Shown here one piece after another: positions 1 through 5,189 of a stretch of 5,269 nucleotides of DNA. The stretch is taken from contig CAZDML010000138.1 of NCBI GenBank assembly GCA_964506645.1, positions 1-5,269 of the forward strand, written 5' to 3'. How positions within the stretch are numbered: the stretch's first letter is position 1; every line of letters begins with the position of its first letter. The translations under genes and the position numbers were made by a program. The notes under the pieces were generated by a model, which was not told where the DNA came from, did no database searches, and saw only the letters and a program-made list of their open reading frames with translations. The stretch is from CAZDML01 sp964506645. GTDB lineage: Bacteria > Elusimicrobiota > Elusimicrobia > 2-01-FULL-59-12.

Positions 1-359
1 AGTGTCAGCTGATGCTCCAGGGCCGTGGCTGCAAGTAACCCATCCACCACAGGGAGACGTTTATTTTGCTGCGCAGCTTCCCCCGCCATGATTCCCCAGC
101 GTTCCGCAATCGGCTCCGTAATAGTAAGGATTTGGCCGCTAAAACGATTTTTTAAATCTTTCTCAAGCCAGGCTTCAATCATTGTGCGCTTCCCAGAAAG
201 AGGAAGTTGGGCAATCCCTTGCCGAATCTCTCCCAGTGTCAAAACACTTAAGTAGAACAGACTCTCGTCGATCGTTTGAATCCATGCGACGACACTGGAT
301 TCTTTTTGAGGCTTAATCAATTCTGAAATGACGTTGGTGTCCAGGAGGAAGCCGCTCAT
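1..359 (-). CDS. vapC: PIN-domain toxin of type II toxin-antitoxin pair (VapC/FitB-like), 3' end cut by window
   Basis: Predicted Mg-dependent ribonuclease toxin acting in the cytoplasm. About 119 codons are visible in one open frame and the C-terminus lies beyond the window edge; the family is usually about 130-145 residues. The N-terminus reads FLLDTNVISEL, the classic PIN opening, with acidic D7 and E13. E44 in the segment LTLGEI and D106 in VVDGLLAATA fit the next conserved acidic residues. The fourth acidic residue, normally in a later TRN..DF-type motif, is not visible. FitB-like features include the PLSGKR segment (53-58) and the A/G-rich stretch before QNKRLPVVD. The ATG overlaps the antitoxin stop as ATGA, so translation is probably coupled. 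In this family the partner antitoxin blocks the active site. Family assignment is strong; the target RNA is unknown. Confidence 0.93.
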   Translation of the reverse strand, partial: MSGFLLDTNVISELIKPQKESSVVAWIQTIDESLFYLSVLTLGEIRQGIAQLPLSGKRTMIEAWLEKDLKNRFSGQILTITEPIAERWGIMAGEAAQQNKRLPVVDGLLAATALEHQLT

Positions 360-622
360 AAGGGATGATCTCGGCCATAGTCAGGTGTTCGGGGGGGCAG
401 CTCCATCCCGGCGAGCGGAGATTGGGCAAAGAAATCAACAAGGCGGGATGTACTTTGCTGTCGTTTTTGGAGTTGTTCGAATTGGGTGGCAGAAAGCAGG
501 ACGATCGTTTCTTTGCCATGCCGCGTTACCCATTGGGGGCCTTGTGTTAGAACGAGATGAAAAAGCTCACTAAAACGGGCTTTTGCGGTTTGTAATTGCC
601 AGGATTTTTGGAATGGGATCAT
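356..622 (-). CDS. Phd/YefM-family antitoxin
   Basis: An 88-residue antitoxin paired with the PIN toxin. Residues about 8-52 form the Phd/YefM fold: WQLQTAKARFSELF, then QGPQWVTRHGKETIVLLS and a short helix ending EQLQ. In this family the N-terminal part dimerises and binds the operator. The remainder (about 55-88: SRLVDFFAQSPLAGMELPP) would be the flexible tail that inhibits the toxin. The ATG at 622 has a clear AGGAG ribosome binding site 6 bases upstream, one of the few good Shine-Dalgarno sequences in the window. The stop overlaps the toxin start by 4 nt. Toxin-antitoxin pairs that join a Phd/YefM antitoxin to a PIN toxin are common, so vapB would be a label by position only. A run of seven C (391-397) lies in the tail codons. 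Confidence 0.92.
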   Translation of the reverse strand: MIPFQKSWQLQTAKARFSELFHLVLTQGPQWVTRHGKETIVLLSATQFEQLQKRQQSTSRLVDFFAQSPLAGMELPPRTPDYGRDHPL

Positions 623-636
623 GATTTTCTCCTAAA

Positions 637-685
637 ATAACTAGTCAGACTAGTTATATATAGCAGAAAAGGGAGCTTACTGCAA
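637..685 (-). promoter_or_regulatory. Promoter and palindromic operator of the toxin-antitoxin pair
   Basis: A sigma70-type promoter can be read on the minus strand: -35 TTGCAG (685-680), a 17-bp spacer and -10 TATATA (662-657). Directly downstream, 637-657 is a perfect 21-bp palindrome with half-sites ATAACTAGTC and GACTAGTTAT around a single central base. It overlaps the -10 by one base and covers the expected transcription start, which is where a Phd-type antitoxin or its toxin complex would bind to repress its own operon. The -35 begins 6 bases beyond the stop codon of the preceding barrel gene, so the cassette is tightly placed but independently promoted. The operator role is inferred from position and symmetry. 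Confidence 0.8.
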
Positions 686-690
686 GGAGT

Positions 691-1653
691 TTACCACTTC
701 ACTTTCACCGTCACGTAGTGGGAAATGCCCAGAGCGCCGAAGGGCGCCATGGCGTAATCGATGCCCAGCTTCACGCGTGGCAGCTGCGGAATATCAAATT
801 CTCCGCCCGCGCCGGCGGTGAGTCCGGCGAGGCTGGCATTGCGTAAAAATTGGATGCTCGAGTCGGTCGAATTGTCGAGGTCATCATGGGTCATGTAGCC
901 GACCCGTAGGACGCTGCGCAAGTCGTCCACCTTGTATTCGCCGCCCACGCTGAAGCGGATAGGGGCATCGTTCGTATAGCGGACGCCGACCGCGCCGGTG
1001 AAAAGACGCATAAAGGTGTATGACGCGCCGCCGGTGATTTCCCGAGGAAAGTTGGCGCTTTTGCTGGAAAGATTGCGGGCCGCAACCCCAAGCTGAAGTT
1101 CGGAACGCGGGCTGACCAGGACGCCGATATCGACGGCCGGGTTTTGAAATTGGGAGGAGGCAATCGTTTCCTGTACGATTTTAATGGCCGCACCCACCGA
1201 GACCTCCGCGCCGTCGGCGCGGGTCATGAGTTTACGGCCGTAGCCCACCGACCCCACCAAATCGGTGTAAGTGAAATTGCCCGTCTGCAGCCCCTGGGTG
1301 TCACGGCCATCGATGGTCCCGGCCGTTAAATAGGTCACCCCCGCGGCCAGAGCGCCGTCTTCTAAGGGATAGGCCGCGGCCGCATTCTCCAGTTGCACGC
1401 CCTGAAAGTACTGCACGTGCGTGGCGTTAAATTCTTTGGAGTCGCTCTTGGCCAGCGCTCCGGGATTCCAGCGCAGCCCTTCCACACCTTGCGCCATCGA
1501 CACGATGGAAGGACCCAGCGCCACGCCGCGGGCGTCTGTGGCAATTTTCAAGAACGCGCCGTTGGTTGTTCCGGCGTTATCGGAAATGGCCCATAACGGC
1601 GAAACACGAGAACAGAGAAACGAAATCAGAAAAAGGGTGGACAGCCCTTTCAT
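691..1653 (-). CDS. PorV/PorQ-family outer-membrane beta-barrel protein
   Basis: A 320-residue protein with a Sec signal peptide (about 1-22: K2, a hydrophobic core LSTLFLISFL, and a likely cleavage after SPLWA). The mature start carries the PorV/PorQ family signature: NGAFLKIATDARGVALGPS (31-49), then GLRWNPGALA (59-68). The rest alternates short amphipathic strands rich in Y, G and T, and ends in VTVKVKW, with the terminal aromatic residue expected of an outer-membrane barrel. Bacteroidota PorV shuttles sorting-domain cargo during type IX secretion; whether this homologue does so is inference. It lies directly downstream of, and is probably co-transcribed with, the Ig/sorting-domain protein. 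ATG 1653 was preferred because it starts a compact signal peptide. A GTG at 1701, overlapping the upstream TGA as GTGA, would add 16 basic residues. Neither start has a good Shine-Dalgarno. Confidence 0.87.
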   Translation of the reverse strand: MKGLSTLFLISFLCSRVSPLWAISDNAGTTNGAFLKIATDARGVALGPSIVSMAQGVEGLRWNPGALAKSDSKEFNATHVQYFQGVQLENAAAAYPLEDGALAAGVTYLTAGTIDGRDTQGLQTGNFTYTDLVGSVGYGRKLMTRADGAEVSVGAAIKIVQETIASSQFQNPAVDIGVLVSPRSELQLGVAARNLSSKSANFPREITGGASYTFMRLFTGAVGVRYTNDAPIRFSVGGEYKVDDLRSVLRVGYMTHDDLDNSTDSSIQFLRNASLAGLTAGAGGEFDIPQLPRVKLGIDYAMAPFGALGISHYVTVKVKW

Positions 1654-1694
1654 AAAAGGGGTCTTTCTGTTCTCTGTTTTCTTCTCTCTGTTCT
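1609..1694 (-). promoter_or_regulatory. Nested inverted repeats around the start of the second barrel gene
   Basis: Three nested complementary pairs enclose the ATG at 1653: an outer 10-bp pair (1609-1618 with 1685-1694), a middle 6-bp pair (1627-1632 with 1664-1669) and an inner perfect CCCTTT/AAAGGG pair (1645-1650 with 1655-1660) whose 4-base loop holds the ATG. The mRNA between the upstream stop and this ATG (1699-1663) is almost pure purine, built of ACAGA/AGAGA-like units. Ribosomes ending the upstream gene at 1698 could open the structure, giving translational coupling. The pairings are seen directly; the regulatory role is inferred. Confidence 0.4.
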
Positions 1695-1697
1695 GTC

Positions 1698-2768
1698 TCA
1701 CTGGATCACCGCCATTTTCTTCACCGTCTGCAGTGTTCCTTCCGAATCTTTTTCGCGTACGACGTAGAAATAGAGGCCGCGGCCGAGCTTATGGCCGGAC
1801 TGATTGGTCACATCCCAGGCATAGCTCACGATGTTGCCGGCGGCGATGCCGTCAAAATGTTCATCCCGGACGAGGTCGCCGGCGATCGTGTAGATTTTGA
1901 GCGACAGTGACGCGCCCGAGCGTACCGCCTGCATTTGAATCGTCGCTGACCCCGCGCGAATGGGGTTGGGATACAGAAACGTGTTGTCTTCAAAAAGTTT
2001 TTGCGAGTCGGCGCCGGCGCTGGCCACCGACTGCAGGGCCATGGTTCGGCTGCGCGTGGTCGCGCGGTCTGAGTTGCCCGTATCGGTGGCATCCAGGATC
2101 AGCGTGTAGACATCGTTGGAAACGGGGTGGCCGTCATCGCCCAAGCCGTTCCACGTGAGCACGTTGGAAACCGGTCCTGAACTGGAATCAAAATCTTCCC
2201 CGAGGCCAGCCTGGTTAAGAGCCAGTGTGCGAATAGTGGCTCCCGCGCTATTGCGGACGCGCGCAGTCACCAGTGCGTTTTTAGCGAGACGGTAATTGAT
2301 GGTGTAAGGCGGCGCTGCATTTTGATTGGAATCACGGCTGGATTGGATCGAAATGTTGTGAATGTCGACGGAATTGATCTGCAGGAGCGAGCCAATCGTC
2401 ACCATAGTAGCGGTGGCCCCGGTCGACGACGCGTCAATCGTAAATCGGTAGTTGCCGTTGATCCGGGCATTTTCTCCATCAATCAGCCACAGGCCATTCC
2501 AGAAGACCGTATTCGCGCCGGCAGAAAGTCCTGCTGTTTCGATGGTATGTACCAGCGTATTGTCCGTGCCGTTGACGGTACGGTAGATGTTGATGGTGAC
2601 ATTCGATGGGCCGCCATCGAGCGTAAATTGAACGGTGGTTCCGGTTTGCGTGCCGGTTGTTTCCGCGTTGATGGTGGTGTTGCTTAGAGAGAACGCCGAG
2701 ATGGTAAGGGCGTGTGCCTTAGCAGCAGCGAGTGTGAGAAGCGCGGTGAAGAGGATGATCTTTTTCAT
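1698..2768 (-). CDS. Secreted protein with FlgD-like Ig units and a C-terminal type-A sorting-like domain
   Basis: A 356-residue exported protein. Residues 1-20 form a textbook signal peptide: KK, hydrophobic ILFTALLTLAAA, then AKAHA. Three related beta-sandwich units follow. Unit 1 (about 21-113) ends NTVFWNGLW, DGEN, NGNYRFTIDA. Unit 2 (about 150-228) ends NVLTWNGLGDDG, NDVYTLILDATD. Both match the FlgD Ig-like pattern W-[ND]-G-x-D-x-G-x(n)-G-x-Y. Unit 3 (about 262-356) begins FLYPNPIRAG and continues SLKIYTIAGDLV, YAWDVTNQSGHKLGRGLYFYVV, KKMAVIQ, the layout of a type IX type-A sorting domain or FlgD Ig domain. It is probably a surface or secreted protein with no enzyme domain. The frame stays open to 3143, but the signal peptide and the promoter at 2777-2830 argue for ATG 2768. 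No Shine-Dalgarno is visible. The next barrel gene follows within 45 bp. Confidence 0.87.
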   Translation of the reverse strand: MKKIILFTALLTLAAAKAHALTISAFSLSNTTINAETTGTQTGTTVQFTLDGGPSNVTINIYRTVNGTDNTLVHTIETAGLSAGANTVFWNGLWLIDGENARINGNYRFTIDASSTGATATMVTIGSLLQINSVDIHNISIQSSRDSNQNAAPPYTINYRLAKNALVTARVRNSAGATIRTLALNQAGLGEDFDSSSGPVSNVLTWNGLGDDGHPVSNDVYTLILDATDTGNSDRATTRSRTMALQSVASAGADSQKLFEDNTFLYPNPIRAGSATIQMQAVRSGASLSLKIYTIAGDLVRDEHFDGIAAGNIVSYAWDVTNQSGHKLGRGLYFYVVREKDSEGTLQTVKKMAVIQ

Positions 2769-2776
2769 ACATGGGT

Positions 2777-2830
2777 AGTTTAGCCTACAAAGGTTACGGC
2801 AAAGTTGCCAATGTGTTAAATCCATGTTAA
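2777..2830 (-). promoter_or_regulatory. Putative promoter with PhoB/PhoP-like 11-bp direct repeats
   Basis: On the minus strand four hexamers start exactly 11 bp apart: TTAACA (2830-2825), TTAACA (2819-2814), GCAACT (2808-2803) and GTAACC (2797-2792). After 9 bp comes TAAACT (2782-2777), a 4/6 match to the -10 consensus. There is no recognisable -35 at the correct distance, as expected when an activator occupies that face. TTAACA-N5-TTAACA is the known pattern of Bacillus PhoP sites, and an 11-bp period is typical of OmpR/PhoB-family regulators. A 12-bp palindrome (2798-2809, GGCAA/TTGCC) bridges the last two hexamers. Transcription would start near 2770, close to the ATG. The same layout occurs upstream of the PorV-TPR gene. 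Confidence 0.55.
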
Positions 2831-2874
2831 CGACAGAAACCTGAAACCCTCTCTTTTCTAGAGTAGTTTTGGGG

Positions 2875-3001
2875 GGGGATCCAAAGGGGGAGGCTCGGGC
2901 CTCAAACGGGCTGCAAACTTGAGGAATACTCCTAAGGTCCCCTTGCGGGGACCGAGCCAGCGCAGCCTTGTTCTCGGCTCCGACCTCCCCCTTGAATCCC
3001 C
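2875..3001. repeat. 127-bp palindromic element (MITE-like or structured RNA)
   Basis: The ends are near-perfect inverted repeats: 2875-2893 (GGGGATCCAAAGGGGGAGG) pairs with 2984-3001 (CCTCCCCC then TTGAATCCCC), with one substitution and one extra base. Pairing continues inward through TCGG and GCC blocks (2895-2901 with 2977-2982) to GGCTGC (2908-2913) with GCAGCC (2962-2967). The apex holds two small hairpins, AGGA/TCCT (2922-2933) and a perfect 7-bp GGTCCCC/GGGGACC stem with a TTGC loop (2936-2953). The whole would fold as a long branched hairpin. No transposase gene or clear target-site duplication is present. It borders a run of eight G (2871-2878). A non-autonomous mobile element or a structured RNA both fit; I cannot choose between them from one copy. 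Confidence 0.55.
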
Positions 3002-3298
3002 AGGCATTTATCAAGTGAGAGACGTGTTTCCAGAATGGGAGGACAAAGGCCTGGTTGCGGGAAAACCCCATAAGGCCTGACCATAAGCTGTCTTGGTTGT
3101 ACAAAGGCCGATCATCCAGGAAAGGGATAGGGTGGAGGTGCATGCAGATTTAGGCCGGGAAGGGCGATTACTGGCTGGCATGATTCAGCCCACGCAGTGG
3201 GCTTTCATAAAATTCCACGAGTTCCAGCCAGCGCCCTGGCCGGCCGTGAAAAATTTGCAAGGCACCGAGGCCCTCCCTTTTCGAGATGACCCTTTGGT
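3002..3298. other. Intergenic stretch without a convincing gene
   Basis: About 300 bp between the palindromic element and the stop of the PorV-TPR gene. Open frames here lack family features and plausible starts. It contains short repeats: AAGGCCTG at 3046-3053 and 3072-3079, ACAAAGGCC at 3043-3051 and 3101-3109, and a 12-mer (3143-3154) that recurs at 4996-5007. A GCCAG/CTGGC hairpin occurs near 3229-3242. No Rho-independent terminator with a U-tract for the upstream gene is evident. Confidence 0.5.
3187..3203. terminator. Possible weak terminator hairpin
   Basis: A perfect 7-bp stem (AGCCCAC/GTGGGCT) with a 3-base loop lies about 95 bp downstream of the PorV-TPR stop codon. The short T-run after the stem is on the plus strand (TTTCATAAAATT). 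On the minus strand, where the gene is, no U-tract follows. It may instead slow RNA decay or do nothing. Confidence 0.25.
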
Positions 3299-4834
3299 TT
3301 AGTTGCCGTAGATGTCGAGCGCGGAGAGTGCCGGGGCGTTCGGGTTGGTCGTGGCGGTGTCTAAAGACGGATCGGCCGGTTCCATGGCCGCCGTTTTCAT
3401 GGTCGCCGGGAGGAAGCCTGCATTCGTTTTGGAGGTGGCGACCGGAATGTCCATCGCCGGTCCCTTGGACTGCTGTAGAGGAAGGAAGCTGTTGGTGCCG
3501 TTGATATCCGGCAGTGCGTTCAAGCCCATCGGATCCAGGGCGTCGTTGGCCATGGGCAGAGCCATGGGGTTTGCGGCCATGGCCGTTCCATCACCGCCAG
3601 GCAGAAGGTCGGCGAGTGCAGCCTGTTCCGGCGAGGGCACCATGTCGGGTGCGGCCTGAGCAATCGCTGTTTCCATTTCTTTATTCATCATATGTTCATG
3701 CGTATCGATCATGGCGCTCATGGCAGTCTGGTTGTCCGGGTTCTTCTCCAGCAATTCGTTGTAGCCCAAGATGGCCTGCACGTAGTTGCCTTGTTTGCGG
3801 AAGTCGCGAGCTTCTTTCAGGATTGCGCGTTCGTCATCGTTGAGCTGTGTGACGTGTGCGCCAAAGCGGTAGGTAAAGCCGATGCGGTGGGTCGCGCCAA
3901 AGTCGCCAAACCCGCCGTAAGCATAGTCAAAGGAGAAATCGTGCCAGTTAATGCCGAAGCCCAGACGGATGCCGCGGCCTTCATCGTTGGAGCCCGCATA
4001 GCCGAGGCGAAGCGCAAGCACTTCTTTAAACCAGTATTCCGACCCCAGGGACACAAAGGTCGAGTTGTCGTTGGGCATCGTTATATCGCCGGTCAAGGTC
4101 ACCGGTTTACCATAAAGGCGGCTGGCCGCAGCGCCCATTTTGATCTTGCGCGGCAGAGGGTCGCGTTCATCAACAAATTTAAGACCCGGACCGAGGTTCA
4201 GGACGGAAAGGCCCAGGGTGTAGTTGCCGCTTAAATAGTGTTTGGGGAGGGTGTAGAGGGCGCCGACGTTACCGGCCACGGTCCCGGCCGAGTCGCTGGC
4301 CAGGGTCTGGCGGATCACCTGAAGGCTTCCGCCCAGGCTAAGGCGCGGGGTCAACTGGCGGGCCACCGAACCGTTTAATACATAGGAATAGGCGCTGACG
4401 TTGCCAGTGGCATTGCCGCTGTTGTCGTACCCATCGATGTTGCCATATCCCAAATAAGAGAACGAGCCGCCGAGCGCTACGACATCGCCCGGATGGACAT
4501 ACGCCATGTGTTCGTAGTGCACGCCTTCAATTAAAGAGGAATGCATGAAATTGGCTTCGCGCTGCTGCACGCGGGCAAGGCCCGCCGGATTCCACGCCAT
4601 GGCGGAAGCATCGTTGGCGAGCGCGGTGTAGGCTTCGCCCATGCCGATCGCCCGTGAACCGACGGGAATTTTGAGAAGTTCAGCGGTCGTTGTTCCCGGG
4701 CCGCCGGCGAAAGCAAGCGAGGACGTCAGCACGCACAGCGCAGACATCAGCGTGCAGAAAGAGGAAACCTTCAGAGAAGTTTCCTTTTTCTGAGTGCCGA
4801 TGTCGGATGGCCGATGTGCAACGATGTGCTTCAC
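3299..4834 (-). CDS. PorV-like outer-membrane barrel with TPR-like and Met-rich C-terminal extension
   Basis: A 511-residue protein counted from GTG 4834. The signal peptide has a long basic n-region and ends MSALCVLTSSLAFA (about 30-43). The mature start is a textbook PorV/PorQ motif: AELLKIPVGSRAIGMG (51-66), AYTALANDASAMAWNPAGLA (68-87). Repeated amphipathic strands continue to HRIGFTYRF (about 316-324), closing the barrel. Then LNDDERAILKEARDFRKQGNYVQAILGYNELLEKNPDNQ (331-369, given here in parts: DDERAILKEA, GNYVQAILGY, LLEKNPDN) matches a TPR helix pair. Residues about 390-511 are low-complexity and rich in Met, Ala, Pro and Asn. Family barrels normally end at the last strand, so about 185 residues are extra and presumably periplasmic. 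GTG 4834 has GGAGG 4 bases upstream; CTG 4774 with AAGGA upstream would give a more compact signal peptide. A GTG at 4894 overlaps the predicted -10 and is unlikely. Confidence 0.87.
   Translation of the reverse strand: MKHIVAHRPSDIGTQKKETSLKVSSFCTLMSALCVLTSSLAFAGGPGTTTAELLKIPVGSRAIGMGEAYTALANDASAMAWNPAGLARVQQREANFMHSSLIEGVHYEHMAYVHPGDVVALGGSFSYLGYGNIDGYDNSGNATGNVSAYSYVLNGSVARQLTPRLSLGGSLQVIRQTLASDSAGTVAGNVGALYTLPKHYLSGNYTLGLSVLNLGPGLKFVDERDPLPRKIKMGAAASRLYGKPVTLTGDITMPNDNSTFVSLGSEYWFKEVLALRLGYAGSNDEGRGIRLGFGINWHDFSFDYAYGGFGDFGATHRIGFTYRFGAHVTQLNDDERAILKEARDFRKQGNYVQAILGYNELLEKNPDNQTAMSAMIDTHEHMMNKEMETAIAQAAPDMVPSPEQAALADLLPGGDGTAMAANPMALPMANDALDPMGLNALPDINGTNSFLPLQQSKGPAMDIPVATSKTNAGFLPATMKTAAMEPADPSLDTATTNPNAPALSALDIYGN
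4755..4792. repeat. 14-bp-arm inverted repeat in the signal-peptide region of the PorV-TPR gene
   Basis: Arms 4755-4768 (CAGAAAGAGGAAAC) and 4779-4792 (GTTTCCTTTTTCTG) are complementary apart from one position, separated by 10 bases that add a further TTC/GAA pairing. On the coding strand the hairpin holds the AAGGA site and the alternative CTG start at 4774. It could limit initiation there, or it may merely encode the signal-peptide n-region. Confidence 0.5.
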
Positions 4835-4894
4835 AAACCCTCCAGGTTTTTCCCCGTCTTTCCACAACCGATCGGGGTTTTCTTCTACACCCAC

Positions 4895-4966
4895 AGTATG
4901 CTGGATGGGTGTTACAGGACGATGAAGAGAATGTTAACTCTGCGTTAAATGTAAGGAAGGTGTTAG
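4895..4966 (-). promoter_or_regulatory. Putative promoter with PhoB/PhoP-like 11-bp direct repeats
   Basis: On the minus strand hexamers start 11 bp apart: TTAACG (4948-4943), TTAACA (4937-4932), TTCATC (4926-4921, degenerate) and GTAACA (4915-4910). After 9 bp comes CATACT (4900-4895), a 4/6 -10 match. A second pair, CTAACA (4966-4961) and CTTACA (4955-4950), is also 11 bp apart but 7 bp out of phase with the first set. Hexamer order, degenerate third site, GTAAC fourth site and 9-bp gap all match the array upstream of the Ig/sorting-domain gene. A start near 4888 would leave a leader of about 54 nt before GTG 4834. Confidence 0.55.
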
Positions 4967-5012
4967 GGAGGGAGTGGAACGAGAGGGGAGGCGACTGCAG
5001 ATTTAGGACGTC

Positions 5013-5038
5013 ATCCCGGAATGGTGTTATCTGGGGAT
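5013..5038. repeat. Small imperfect hairpin resembling dispersed palindromic repeats
   Basis: ATCCC (5013-5017) pairs with GGGAT (5034-5038), with further GA/TC pairing inside. The surrounding GTCATCCC...GGGGATCCA wording resembles dispersed intergenic palindromes that I recall in several bacterial genomes. That resemblance is from memory and unverified. Confidence 0.3.
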
Positions 5039-5051
5039 CCATCATATAAGG

Positions 5052-5177
5052 CGGTGTCTGTCACAACGGAACGATATATTCAGTCCGTTGTGCCAGAGCA
5101 AAAATGGGTCTAAAGTACGTCTGTTTTTTGCTGTGGCACTAGAAGTACTTTATATGTCTTCGTTGTGACTGTCACCG
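5052..5177. repeat. 126-bp palindromic element (MITE- or REP-like)
   Basis: Almost the whole segment is self-complementary. CGGTG (5052-5056) pairs with CACCG (5173-5177). GTCACAACGGA (5060-5070) pairs with TTCGTTGTGAC (5159-5169) with one mismatch. GTGCCAGAGCAAAAA (5090-5104) pairs with TTTTTGCTGTGGCAC (5125-5139) with one mismatch. TAAAGTAC (5111-5118) can alternatively pair with GTACTTTA (5145-5152), and CACAACGGA (5062-5070) with TCCGTTGTG (5084-5092) perfectly. One end contains a perfect GTGAC-T-GTCAC palindrome (5166-5176). GGTGxxxGTCAC-type ends resemble small elements mobilised by REP-associated or IS200-like Y1 transposases (recall, not checked). It starts 12 bp after the stop of the upstream gene, so it may also end that transcript. 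Confidence 0.65.
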
Positions 5178-5189
5178 TCGTGGGTGTTG

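Noticed and set aside
25..255. 76-aa plus-strand ORF
   Set aside because: Antisense to the PIN toxin, which has clear family motifs in its own frame.
1421..1900. 159-aa plus-strand ORF with an Arg-rich end
   Set aside because: Antisense to two supported genes; composition is that of a shadow frame.
2322..2687. 121-aa plus-strand ORF
   Set aside because: Antisense to the Ig-domain gene with no start signal or family features.
2798..2812. Sigma54-like promoter (TTGGCAACTTTGC on the minus strand)
   Set aside because: The GG and GC elements are 7 bases apart instead of the required 10; better explained as a palindrome inside the hexamer array.
2769..3143. 125-residue N-terminal extension of the Ig/sorting-domain ORF
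   Set aside because: It would place a clear signal peptide inside the protein, runs through the palindromic element and the TTAACA promoter, and has no domain features.
3692..4234. 180-aa plus-strand ORF
   Set aside because: Lies wholly antisense to the PorV-like barrel, has no recognisable domain, and is explained by the GC-rich codon pattern of the real gene.
4798..4827. Possible tandem repeat of CGATGT
   Set aside because: Copies are spaced 14 and 10 bases apart without a constant unit, so it is not a true tandem array.
2875..5177. CRISPR-like array
   Set aside because: The palindromes are single units with different sequences; there are no regularly spaced identical repeats and no cas genes.
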